Source: Agarophyton chilense (taxonomy: Eukaryota; Rhodophyta; Florideophyceae; Gracilariales; Gracilariaceae). From it: 64,000 nt of DNA. Position numbers and translations under genes: made by a program. The stretch's first letter is position 1. The number at the start of each line of letters is the position of its first letter. Of the stretch, positions 19,762-31,100 are shown piece by piece. The notes beneath the pieces are model-generated. The model saw only the letters and a list, made by a program, of their open reading frames with translations, was not told where the DNA came from and did no database searches. The DNA is taken from assembly GCA_030374765.1 (NCBI GenBank), contig JARGXX010000004.1, forward strand, positions 248,001 through 312,000, written 5' to 3'.

Positions 19762-20769
19762 TCATCTCGCGCTCACTAAAGTGCCGCGCTGGCCCTCGAG
19801 AATCTTTTGCGCCCCAATCAGCAACGCAGCAAGCACGACCAGCACCATGCCAAACGCCGTCGCCCCGGACATGCGCTCGCCAAGAAACAAGAACCCTAGC
19901 AGAGAAAAAAGCGGCACGTTAATCGTACGCACAATCATGGCCGGACCTGCTCGACAATGCTGAAGTCCAACCACAACCGCCGCAACCCCCGCGAATCCAC
20001 ACAGCGCGCCCATTACGTTGAGCAGTAGCCCCCCGCTGTTGCTCGTCACATGCCTCCAAACGTTTCCGTCAGAAAGCGCGATAGCTATGACACCCATGCA
20101 AAGCGACGGGCTCAGTACGTTGAAAATGAAATGCACCCGTATGCCCATGTATCGTATCAGCGTAACACCCATGGCCCCACAGAAAGGAACTATTATTGCA
20201 TACCCCACGCCAAGCATATCATTTCCACCCTGCGCCACTGCCGCGCCCACTCCAGCCACCGAAGACGCCTTTGTCACCAGAAGGACGCCTAGAAAACTGC
20301 ACACCAGCGCAACGGCGTCAACCCATGTAGGAAACTCTTGCAGGAACACTGCGCAGAGCACCGTAGTAATGGCCGGGCTCGTAGAAAATATTGTCAGCGC
20401 ACTCCCAATCGTCATATATGTAACCGCATAAAACGCGCAAAGACAACCTATGGCGCCCGCTACACCTCGCGCCAACAAGAATGCCGCTTGCCTTCTTGTG
20501 GGTAGCGTCACGGCATCTCTGTGAGTGACTACGAAAAGTGCAGACAGGAAGCTATTCACAACCGCTCTGACGAAAATGGATCCGAGTGCGGGGAAATTAT
20601 GCTCTTTTGCGCCAATATGTACACAAAACGCCAGCAGCGACCACAGAATCGACCCAAGTGCCACGTGATCATACCCGCGTTGTTCTGAGAATACCGCTTC
20701 GTTGTTTTTCGTGGCCTTAGAAAGTAAAAGCCGAGACTCTCCGGATGAATGCCCGTCTTTCTTCTCCAT
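19762..20769 (-). CDS. Drug/metabolite transporter superfamily protein (EamA type)
   Basis: 335 residues, ten predicted membrane helices in two homologous halves of five, the standard EamA layout. A hydrophilic N-terminus of about 35 residues (Lys/Ser/Glu-rich) is followed by helices from about 37. The characteristic region after helix 3, GVAGAIGCLCAFYAVTYMTI, precedes SALTIFSTSPAITTVLCAVFLQE, the conserved end of the first repeat. The second repeat ends with GPAMIVRTINVPLFSLLGFLFLGERMSGA, containing the family's 'P…..GE' signature. Substrates of this family include nucleotide sugars, amino acids and many metabolites, so none can be assigned. No transit or signal peptide is evident. It is the last host gene before the transposon-rich region. 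Confidence 0.9.
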   Translation of the reverse strand: MEKKDGHSSGESRLLLSKATKNNEAVFSEQRGYDHVALGSILWSLLAFCVHIGAKEHNFPALGSIFVRAVVNSFLSALFVVTHRDAVTLPTRRQAAFLLARGVAGAIGCLCAFYAVTYMTIGSALTIFSTSPAITTVLCAVFLQEFPTWVDAVALVCSFLGVLLVTKASSVAGVGAAVAQGGNDMLGVGYAIIVPFCGAMGVTLIRYMGIRVHFIFNVLSPSLCMGVIAIALSDGNVWRHVTSNSGGLLLNVMGALCGFAGVAAVVVGLQHCRAGPAMIVRTINVPLFSLLGFLFLGERMSGATAFGMVLVVLAALLIGAQKILEGQRGTLVSAR

Positions 20770-21500
20770 TGAAACACGAGTTGGTTAATGTCCTGACCCC
20801 CATTCAACGTTCGAGATACAAGCGTTGTGGAAGGACATTTTTGCCGTCCACACAAGGTAAAAACATCTTACCGCTCTGCAGCATTCATTGGACGGAGAAA
20901 CGCCTACATAAAGGGATAAGGGTTAGCAATCACAATGGCTCAAATTGAAAAACGGCTCAAATTGAGACGAACTGTACCGTTCCTGAGAGCCACACATTTC
21001 AAAGTCTTTCATCGCTCACAGACTCGAGATTATGAGGCCCCAGCTTCCCCTCACGACCTGTCTATTCCACAACATCTCTGCTCGTGGAACACGAAAATGC
21101 CTCCTCCAATGAGAATGCAAACAGCGAGTTCCAAACGCCAAAACCACTTGCTCGGCATAGAAAAAAGAACTGACAAAAAGCGGCACAGCTCTTGAAGACC
21201 AATGTAGCAGTTCAAACAATAGCGTCATCATGTAGTGTTTCTCGGGCAACCATTTTACGTAGTTCGCAAAGCCCTATAGCGCACCGATTCTACAACTCTA
21301 TACAAATTTCTTGATCCTGTTTCCAACAAACCAGGTAGACGACCAATTTAACATAGTCCAATGATGTTTCCGTGGATGATGACGCAAGTTTTGCAGCCAA
21401 AGAAGTATTTGCATTGACACAAACGCTATGAAAATCATTCTGTCTGTAGTGGCCGTTGATAGTAGGAAAGCGTACCGCACGAGTGTTCCATCCGATGATG
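20770..21500. other. Boundary region, no gene recognised
   Basis: Promoter side of the transporter gene passing into AT-richer sequence. Short frames only. A minus-strand frame at 21298-21897 (199 codons) is probably the shadow of transposase remains on the opposite strand. Confidence 0.35.
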
Positions 21501-22753
21501 CAATACGCTCATTTCGGTAACGAAACCGAAGTGTGACATTCCGCATCGCAGAGCTTATGTCCCACATATACTTCGAGAGAGCAATCCTTACTAATATCCG
21601 GACTCTCAAAGATGCATTAGAAGATTTGAGTGAGACATATCCAACAATATTCGATAATACTGACAGGATCCGGAACCTGGATAAAAATTCAGTTAACGCA
21701 CAACATGGAAAGCATGTTAAAGATTTTAGTTCTTCAAAATCCCATTCCTCCGATAGGCGCCACAATTTTAAAGACAACGAAAAACATCTTACCGCAGTCA
21801 TAATTGCGTCCGCATCTGAGAAAATGCACCACCTTTCCTCATCGCAGCTAGGGAGAAAGCAGTTCCGTCGTAGATGCATCCAAATCCTTCGTCTCAAGCC
21901 TCAAATATTCCCACCAGATAGACTTGGATCTGTGGCGACGACTGGATTCTGAACGGCACCACTGTTATTTGCACCAGAAAGGGTTTCATTATTCAAAATT
22001 CTTTCTCTGCGCTATTGGATCATTCTGTACAGTATTTTTGCAAGTTCATACCCCACAAAAGAGATTTGTTTCTTCTTCATGACAGGCATAGATCGACGAA
22101 AGGCCTTGAATGGATCTAAATCTACACAAGAAAACATTCATGTCATTTAATTACAAGCGAATATCTCAAATTTCCTTCAACCTTGCGATTCGTGTATATA
22201 CAAAAAGTTCAAGTTTGAAACTTGTGATGCAAGAGATACGCTACTGTTCAGCGGAGAACTCATAAATTCGAATATGACTTTCAAAATGAAGTTTGCAATG
22301 GCGGGATATGGCGTGCTATCTCCGTTAACAATCAATAAGAGCTTTAAAGAAGTGGGTATTTGGCCAATGAAGTACGCATTCTTGAAGAATATTAGATTGA
22401 GAAGGAAAAAAGAACGTGCACTGGATTTCGACGTAACACAGAAGGCATCGGAGTGTTACAATGCTCGACGTTGCCCACATATTCGGGCCAGTGATGCCGT
22501 TATTTATAACAAACTAAGACAGGTGATTGTGTCCGTTTCTGATCCCACAAGCGCACTAACTGCAGTTAATAGCATTCTACATACCCACCGAACTACCATC
22601 AGGGTACTGCGGGAGTGTGCGCCACTGAGAGTCCAGGGCGTGTCACGAAGAGAGGCGCCGAAAAAGAATGGAGAACATATGATTTGCGGTTGGATAGAAG
22701 ACCCAAAACGGGAACACAGAAAGAAAAAGTGTTCAGTGAAATTTCCAATGTAG
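21500..22753 (+). mobile_element. Decayed DDE transposase relic (pogo / DDE_1 type)
   Basis: On the plus strand, reading across stops, 22060-22260 follows the DDE_1 pattern: a strand with FLLHDRHRS (cf. the family's 'LLLxDGHxSH'), then a proline/Ser-His region. The open frame 22274-22753 continues with SFKEVGIWPMKYAFL, matching the terminal 'F..tGIwP.n' segment of pogo-like transposases. Several stops interrupt it, and the second and third catalytic acids cannot be located. No terminal inverted repeats were found. Class assignment moderate to weak. Confidence 0.45.
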
Positions 22754-23609
22754 AGAACAGAATGCTGGCTGAAACTTAGCGGCTGAGGATAAGACGAAGC
22801 GAAACAAATGTTGTGACTTCAGGCTCGATGATGGGTTTGGTGTTTTTGAGTGGAAACGGCGAAAACCTTCTTTTGACAGACCCCATGCGTCGCTGTGGGT
22901 CAAGGAGTTCACATGCAATTGAGAAACGCGGTTTGAAGGACGCCAACGATGGCGCAAAAGCGTTGTTTGCACTTCGCACACTTGGTTGGGAGGGTGGGGT
23001 ATCTGTGGCTGTTTACATTTAGAGGTCTTAAATAAAGCCATGGTGCAGGTAAGGTGTTTTTAAATCCTCTTCTGGCCTTTTGACACCACAAATCATAAAA
23101 GCGGGCTGACGAAAGATGTTCCAAAATGAACCGTTCTAATTTCTGCCCCACCCCCCCGGCGGCTAAATTCGACAGATGGCGTTATTCTCAAGTGTAAAAG
23201 CCACATATTCTCAAACAATGCTTTGTAGACGTTCGAACCTTAAATCCGCAAGAAAGGAAAATTTTGTCTCTTAAGATAAACCGGCTCTATCCCAGTAACC
23301 GCCTATGAATGGTTAGGGTACAACCTGAAATCGGTGTAACCGATAACAAAAATAAGTTTTGGAACAGAGTACACAGTTGCGTGAGATCGCGAACGTTAGT
23401 TTTACAATCAAGACCTCGATTGACACTAAGTAGCAAACAACGATACAGGCGAAACATAGACATACAAACTAAAGCACCCCAAAAGACGTAATCGGGGGCC
23501 CTGTCAAATACTAAGACAAAACAGAAAGTCGCATAATTAAGCAACCCAAAGACAAGAAATGAAAAGCAATTCAAATATGACTGGTCGTCATATTAATATT
23601 CCTCCCCAT
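22754..23609. other. No feature recognised
   Basis: AT-rich, with short frames on both strands only. No repeat or known domain seen. Confidence 0.4.
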
Positions 23610-23861
23610 TCAGCCCAAGTTCTTCTCTAAACTCTTCGTTCCCGAGACACTGTCTAGGTCTATGCAGAGTCGACCTGTGAAGAGTGTCAGTGGCAGGTCA
23701 TCCGTGAGAATACTTTCTTTCTTAGTCATAATGTCGGTCATATTAGTGCTTCCTGGTATCCAGGTTACCTTTTCTACAGCACCAGTCTGGAATTCATACC
23801 TGATAAATCTAACATCACCCTTGATAGACTTATCGATAGAATTTTTATGAGTTGACAGCAA
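23610..23861 (-). pseudogene. Fragment of a Ty1/copia RNase H (GalEa-like)
   Basis: 83 codons. The core LSTHKNSIDKSIKGDVRFIR and WIPGSTNMTDIMTK match, position by position, the RNase H end of the element at the right edge of the window (60,811-61,089, LSTHRNSIDRSNRADVNCIR and WIPGKQNVADPATK). It is a stand-alone 3' remnant of the same family; nothing upstream (to the right) continues it. Confidence 0.7.
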
Positions 23862-24449
23862 AGTGAATAATTCCTTTGAATCTACTCAACGTCGCATACG
23901 AATATCCATGTGCGACAACTCAGAAAAAGGACTGGACTCTTCACGGGCGTCTTTTCCTTTTGAAATAGGATGATAAGTAGCGTTTTTCTTTATCTATCTC
24001 TCCCACCAAAAGTCCAATGAGCCCTACTCATTGACCAACATAATCATTCCTTGATGCATCATAAAACACAAGAACAGAAAGTTTTCGCTGCAATATGTGT
24101 GGTGGTCTTGGATAGAAGATGGTTATTTCGGATGCTTGCTTACCCGCAAACCTCAAAAGCGCCTAAAGGTACCAAAAAGACGCGTTAGACCAGCAAATGG
24201 TTCATTCTGGCCTGTATCTTCAGGCAGTTCCACCTAAAGGAGGTCCGCACGGAGACTCAAACAGTTCCCATGAAAACGAGAGAACTCACGGAAGCCCCTG
24301 CGGCAAATCCGACAAACCTTCCTATTAAGGTCGCAGAAGCCTTTCACAGATGAGCTGCAGACGCCGCAGGAGTCGTGCATCTTCTGATTTGGACTCCAAT
24401 GGCGGCTGTACGCTGTCTTTAGACGCAGATTCGCCAACGAACGATAAAG
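23862..24449. other. Unassigned region left of gypsy element
   Basis: No frame above 70 codons with recognisable content. It could hold a decayed 5' LTR or leader of the gypsy element that follows, but no match to its 3' end near 31,100 was found. Confidence 0.3.
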
Positions 24450-24450
24450 T

Positions 24451-24879
24451 ATGGTGCTGGTCGTCCCCGGTCAGGCGGTATCACCCCCGAAACTGAGACT
24501 TGCCTCATTAGTTGAAGCCGAAGAGCGGCTGTATCGTCAAGCGAAGTCACGCTCAAGCTCTGTGAATGATGAACGAAAACTTTTGTATATTCCTGCCCCT
24601 GTAGCAGCGGTAGGCTCGCCCACAACAGAATCAGTAGCTGATCCTGAGGTCTTCGGACCTCAAGAAGACGAATATTTGCGCAGAGAAGTGCGTCGTTTCA
24701 AATCTCATTCGAGCGCTTCGCGCATGCGTATGGTCGCTTTAAAATCGCAGATTCCTGCTCTGATCTCTGATGTCGAACACTTACGCAAGGCGCAACAAGC
24801 ACATTTTTGTCAAGGTGGGGGTGAGCAGATATCTGCAACAATGAAAACAAGACATGAGGATTTGAACAATTTACTTTAA
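24451..24879 (+). pseudogene. Gag-like N-terminal frame
   Basis: 142 codons, charged and helical (SSASRMRMVALKSQIPALIS), consistent with a gag coiled-coil region. No zinc knuckle is visible. The assignment rests on its place upstream of the protease and is weak. Confidence 0.35.
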
Positions 24880-26856
24880 AGGTACGGGATGGCGCTCGAT
24901 GCACTACCAGAAATAACCGTGGTTTTAAAGGGAGTCGTCACTCGAGTGAAACATCATTTAACACGCTTGGAGGCGGTAGTTAATACCAAGATCACTGCTA
25001 AATTAAACGGGTTGGAAGAAAATGGAGCCTCTTTGAAGCAAGCTCGGTCATAAAAGTCGAAGTTACGACGTAAGAATAGGAAGTCCGCACGTGACTCGAG
25101 TGATAAATCGCTAACTACAGAAGATCAAATTCCAATACCGATTAGTCTGACGATTCAATTACGTAAAATGACGAAGACAATGATGATGCTCATCCAAGGT
25201 CCCAACCTCGGAAGAAGAACAGTTTTATGTGGTTAATGAGAAAGAAAAGCTCACTATACAAATGATTGAAGGTCCTCCCGTGCACAAATTGGCTTTATCG
25301 GAAGTTCCTGAATTACAGGTGCTACCGTCTGAAGTTGAAGAGCAGAAAGCGCTCAGGACCCGAAACCGCGCAGTTGAAGGATCACATTTAACGATTGGAG
25401 ATCGGCACTAATGATTTGACATTCGATTAGAAAACCCACATTTCTTTTATCTAGTTTGTAGCTCCGTTCGTTTCGGAAGCGGGGACTTAGGAGATAAGTG
25501 AAGAACACGCATTTTTGTCTATACCACACATCCTGGAACGCTGTTCTTTCAAGCAATAATGTTCCGTTTGCGGATCTTTGAAAGCCGATGAAAGCGGCGT
25601 CTTTTTTTTGGCCAGAGAGCGTGCAGTACTTGCTGCGCAGTTATGCGACGCCAAAAGAAATACGTAGGGCGATCCTGGATCTAAGGGAAGTGATCTAAAA
25701 GTCTGGTTGAGTGTGAATCTGGGAACAGCTCAAGGCTTCAAAAAGCCTCAATCCGCCATGGGAATGCCTTTTTGACGGAGGATAAAAATATCTTGTACAT
25801 TGACGGGTTGGACCCGGGTGTCAAGTCGTTGGTAGCTTGATATCGACAGAAGCATGGAAGAGTTCCCTATTTGGAATTCGTTCAGTTTTCTCAAGCTCAA
25901 GGAAACGCGTTAAGAGCGCTTGGTTATTCCCGCCGCTCAACGGCTTTTGGTTTTTTATAGGTAAGAAGGAGAGCTCCTCAAAATCCAATCCGCACAGAAA
26001 CCTGCTACATCTCGAATCTCTAGTAACCTCAAGAGATTCGTCGCAGGCACCTCGAGAGAGTGTTCCACATTTAATAGCAGTCCATATAATGGAATATTCA
26101 GACTCATCCCTACCCGAAGTGGACCAACCACACTCGGGGTCTTAAAACGAAGAAGTCCTTACGGCTATGGAGGTTCTTCGCTCTATTTACCGTCTCTATA
26201 CGGTGCAATCACGCGGAGGAATTAAGAACGAGAAACCCAGATGGGTTGATACTCTCACTGCTTACAGTTAAAAAGCTTTGTTGATCATCCATCGTGACGG
26301 TTTGATATGGTGTTCATGTGATGTCAAACACCATTTTAGTGCAGAAATCACGCTTCCTCCAAAGGATCTGAGTTGTATCTTTGCGAAATACGAATCTCTC
26401 TCGGAAGCGAAATGGAGCTGCGTACCGGCAGGCATGTATCGGAAAGCGAAAAGTTGGTTTTCTCAATACACCAACGCGCCGGGTGGACCAGATTGTTGTT
26501 CAGAATGCTGAAGTGCTAAAACTCGGAACCCCGGTAGTAAGAAGGAGAATACGCAGGGGAAGCCGAAAAACGAAGTGAGGGTTCCCCTGGGGGGTCGCCA
26601 CTAGTCGATCCAGCATTTTCGACCAGGGAGAGCTCGCCTGCCTGCTACCGCGTTTAGAAGCCCAACATTTTCTGGAGACCTTCGAAATATCCTCCGAATG
26701 GAAGTAATCTGCCTGTCAGAATGCGAGAACAGTTCGACTCATATTTATATCGTCCCTCGAGAGGTTATACTTATCCATCAAAACGGGAAAGTTACCTCAT
26801 GGTAATGTCTTAATGACATTATAAGGTCTATGCCTACATCGGCTCTGACAGGAATC

Positions 26857-27155
26857 AATTGACTCGTCTATTGACTATCCTGCAGGCTGGTGCTGATCCG
26901 AACTTTATAAGGCAGTCGGAGCTTTGCTCTGGTGACTTGGAACGTATTCGATGCGGTTCCTTACCGGACATCCGGGATGTAGACAAGAATGTGGTGAAGA
27001 CAATGGGAACAGTTGGACCCATAGTGCAATTAGGACGCTTCTTAGTCATAGTCGACTTCATCGTCTTTAAGACGATAGCTGCACAAGTGGTGCTGGGATG
27101 TGATTTTTGCGACAGGTTGGTCGAAGCAATTCGCCCGCGAGGGAACCTCCTGTAA
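26857..27155 (+). pseudogene. Gypsy protease with lost active site
   Basis: The frame keeps the retropepsin order: LLTILQAGADPNFI where the active-site loop should be (usually LLDTGA…NFI), then IVQLGRFLVIVDFIVF and the second-lobe strand VVLGCDFCDR. The catalytic aspartate-threonine is replaced by glutamine-alanine, so the enzyme would be dead. Only a few residues deviate otherwise. Confidence 0.7.
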
Positions 27156-27779
27156 CTAGATGATGGGTGCATGGTTTCAACTCTTCACAAGCCGGCGCGT
27201 AGTTGCCCTGAAGCACCTCCTCTTCCACCATCTATGGAACATGGTGATTCCCAAGGACGTGTCTCGCCGAAAATTGGAATTACTAAGATCAAAATGCTGA
27301 AGTCTCAAACCCAAACGTGTGTTCAAGTAAGAACAGAGCGACACAGATTCGTGAAAAATCAACCGATTATTCGGATGTACGAATCTCGTGGATTGCCAGT
27401 TGCTAACGGCATTGTCTAGGTTGAACCCGGTAAACCCTTTTGGGATCGTTTGAGTAACTCAACCGACGACGATTAACAGATACCGATAAATCAGTTTGTT
27501 GCAACAGCTTTGCCTTATTCCTCAACGGCGGACTTTATTCATATTTATACCGCAGAAATATCGGGAAAAAATTATGAATATGACACAGACGAAGAATTTC
27601 AGGCTCTCTCTGGAGCTCGATGGAAAAATGCGAAGGATCTAGAGAGCCTGGTTGGCGAGCTAATTCTAGCATATGTGTCGGAACACTACAGAACGAAGAT
27701 CAGATCAATGAAGAAGAAGGACGCCTCCATATGGAGTGGGAAGTTGGGGAAGATCTCTGCTACGGAACAAAACATTGAT

Positions 27780-29100
27780 CTAGTTTCAGGGTCTCCACCG
27801 ATCTCCCAACGACCCTACAGAGTAGGACCTCGTGCTCTTCAGATTGAGGAGGAAAACCTCAGCAAGATGCTGCGAGAGGCAGTCATAGAGATGCTCAGCC
27901 TGCTTGTGCCTCACCAGGAATGTTTGTTCCAAAACCTAGTGGTTCTTCAAGATTCTGAATCAATTATCGAAAACCGAACGCTATTATCGTTCGGGATACA
28001 TACACGTCGCCCCGACTAGACGATTGTTTTGACAGCCTAAAAGAAACAAACTTGTTCATCACGTTTGACGCCAACTCTTGCTATTGGGAGGGGTCTGTAG
28101 CAAAATAACACTAATACAAGACCGCTTTTTCGTGTTATAGCGGTCTCTACAGTTTCAAAAGGATGCATTTTTCCTTAACAAATTCACTATATTATTTCCA
28201 GCGTACTCTGGACGTCTTGCTCTAAGATATAAGGGGAAGATTTTTTTACTATATTTAGACAATGTAATCATCTTTTTTTAAGATTTGAAAAGCCATTTAC
28301 GGCATGTCGAGGATATTCTCGAAGCAGTGCCAACCGGAGATATCCCCTTGAAGGTGAAGGAGTGCAAATGGTTTGCTGGTGCCGTCGACTACTTGAAACA
28401 CGTGTCCAAGCAGGGAAAGAGCATCATTCAGAAAGCGTAAACAGTGGCTGTCCACGAGGTTTAAACCCCGCCGACACAGAAAGCATTACTTTCTTTCCTC
28501 GGCTTATGCTACTTCTACCGACGTTTTATTTCGTAATAATCGCATATATCGGCACTGCTTAACGCAAATTTGCTTAAGGGACAGCCAGTACAGCTGGAAT
28601 AGTTTAGACCGGCCGATTCGCAAGCGTTCGACAGGCTGGAGACCATAATTATTACAGCCCCGGTCTTAGCATTGCGTATCCCCAACCTATCATATTCAGT
28701 GGATACCGACTCTTTATAGTACCAAAGAGGCTGTTCTCTTCTCCAAACACACCCTGATGGTGAATACAGACCGTTTGCTTATAGGTCAAGATTTCTTAAC
28801 ACAGCTGAAAAGTTGTATTGAGTTTCAAAAAAGAAATGCCTTGCATTTGTTAGGGCTCTGACCAATTTGAGACCGTCTCTCCAAGGAGAACGTTTGACCG
28901 TCGACATGGATCATTCGTCTATACGATGGTTGCTGTCCATCACAGACCCTTGGGGTCGTCTGACACGATGGTTGTTTCGTCTTTCCCATTTCGAATTCGA
29001 AGTGCATTACAAGAAGAGAAGAGCAAATATCCAAGGCGACGCACTATCGCGACTCAAAACATTGGGCGAAACTCAAGAAGGAATCCAGAACGAGATATCT
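27780..29100 (+). pseudogene. Gypsy reverse transcriptase and RNase H, broken
   Basis: It starts with ISQRPYRVGPRALQIEEEN (the usual RT entry) and continues through the palm. The YxDD box reads YLDN at about 28,252-28,263, losing the second catalytic aspartate. The connection FYRRF is at about 28,510. RNase H includes YRPFAYRSRFLN, VDMDHSSIRWLL and DALSRLKTLGE. Several in-frame stops. Follows the protease. Confidence 0.75.
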
Positions 29101-29499
29101 TGCTTTTCATGGACTTCCATTCACAAACTTCTGAAACACAGTAACAAGAAACACTTGGTGATAATTAGGATGCAGACAAGTTTCTTGACTTTCCAAATTT
29201 GGACCTTTCAGATTAACTCAAACAAAGCTCGTGCACTGAGCTCCTCGATGAGCAGGACACTGGTACGTTTTGGGCGCCGATACGCTCTCGTCTTCACGGG
29301 GAAAAGATTTCCTGTTATTGCTCGATTCACTAGGAATAATGTTAAGACATATCAAAAATCTCGAGCAAATCTTGATTCTTCACGTCTTAAAAAGCCTAGT
29401 ACCACATCTGGCGCACTAAGTCGGACTGTTCGGTCATCCAGGAGGGACGATGTTGTTCTGGGCTCTAAGAAGATATTTTCATTGGCCAAAATCGGTAAT

Positions 29500-30170
29500 G
29501 GACTGACAATACGCCAGTATTGACATCCTAGGAGAATTGATTCGCTCAAGGCGAGGATATCGCTACATATTGGTAATCACTGACCGCTTCTCGAAGCTAT
29601 TGTAGTCTGTGATTCTGAAGCGGATCACCGAAGTCATATTTGAACAGGCTTTTATCAAAAACTAAGTTTTCGTATATGGACCACCAGAAGTTCTGTTATA
29701 AGAAAATGGGAAACCATTCGTTGTGAAGATCTTTCAAAATGATTGCCTTATTACGGAGATTAGAGACGGATTTACTACAACCAACCATCTTCAATGCAAC
29801 GGTCAGGTGAAGCGTTTCAACCGCACGCTGACAGCAACACTACCGCAATACATTGCGGATCACCCGAAAGAATGAGACTTGTTTACAGATACTATGTGCT
29901 ACGCGTATAATACGCAATTGCATAGCTCTAAGAAGACGGCACCGTTCGACCTCTTGCTCTCAATTAACCCTCCACCTTTACCACTTGTGCTTTACGACGA
30001 GAGAGGATTGGACACGCCGACGCCGACTAAGTACCATCTGGAATGGCGGAATGAATTAAAACGCACACCCAAAGAAGCCGCTAAGGAGTCATCTAAAACT
30101 AAGACTCGTTGTGAGCGAAATTATGAAGCTAGAAGGCGAAACGGGAATTCGACAATCCGAATAATATGAT
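29500..30170 (+). pseudogene. Gypsy integrase, broken
   Basis: Reading across stops gives YRYILVITDRFSKLL, VYGPPEVLL with the second catalytic region (ENGKPFV, aspartate lost), then HLQCNGQVKRFNRTLTATLPQ, where the catalytic glutamate before RFNR is lysine. The open frame 29,879-30,169 contains YAYNTQLHSSKKTAPFDLLL, the end of the core. Non-functional. Confidence 0.75.
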
Positions 30171-31100
30171 ATGTTTTTGTGTCGATAGATGCCTACCCAT
30201 TTAATATAATGGACCTTAATGATGACAGCTTTGTAATCGAGACAGGTGAGGACTTAGAACGTGTATCCACTGAAGCAAATGCGGCGGACCGGCAAGGCAA
30301 CAACTCAAATGTCTCTCAGGAGGGTGAAAATCCACGAATGGCTCGAGAGGAATAGAAAGCTCTTTATCCCCCACTGCCGATGATTGTGTGCACCAATCAG
30401 GGGCAGCTTCCGAAGCATCTGAATATGCCTTGTGGTACCCGCACATCCGTCAGAACCGAAATGGAACCTGAAAACAGGAAACATTTTTAGATGTTGGCCA
30501 CAATGAATTGGAGACGAGTGCATACGAAAACTCGCCGTTGCGGCTTCAGTCAGAACCGTATGGGGCAGTGCCACTCACTTTCCCGACGCTACCGGCTCCG
30601 ATCTCTCACGTGCAGGAAGAAGAAGAAGAGATATTTCCTCCTTTCCTGGGGCAAGAACCTTCGTCAAGAACGCATGTAGTCAAATAAAGTTGAGCTACGA
30701 CGCCCAAAAAAGAGAATAATGACCCCGCCGGGAAGAACAAAAGAAAAGGGAATCGATGCGGAAGGCGACGGAAGTCGAGAACGACTCCAACGCAGCGGTT
30801 GAAATTGGTAAGTCGCTATATCCTAGAAACCCCAGTCCTGGTGCTAATGGTACTAAAACAATACATACACGAATGAAAGAAGAAAGATGAAAGAAGTATG
30901 CTCTCATGAAACCTGTAAAACCGGACAGATCTTTAGCTGAGAAGGGTTCTCAAAGAGGGAGTACGCTGTCCCCGTATGCAGAACGAGTTAATCGATGAGC
31001 AAACGCTTCGTGGCGCTAGGACTGGTAGCACATAGAAGTTTAGATCACCTCATGGCATTTTAAACCTGTTAAAGAGAGTCTCAGGCCAAGAGGGGGAGCA

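Larger units (their letters stand above)
24450..31100 (+). mobile_element. Decayed Ty3/gypsy retrotransposon, plus strand
   Basis: Gag-like (24,451 onward), protease (26,857-27,155), reverse transcriptase (about 27,780-28,560), RNase H (28,640-29,100) and integrase (29,500-30,170) follow in order, with many stops and shifts. A polypurine tract AAGAGGGGGAGCA (31,088-31,100) followed by TTGGAAAATGCC marks the likely start of the 3' LTR. A TATA-like TTATATACC near 31,232 fits an LTR promoter. No chromodomain was seen at its 3' end. The 5' LTR was not identified. Confidence 0.8.
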
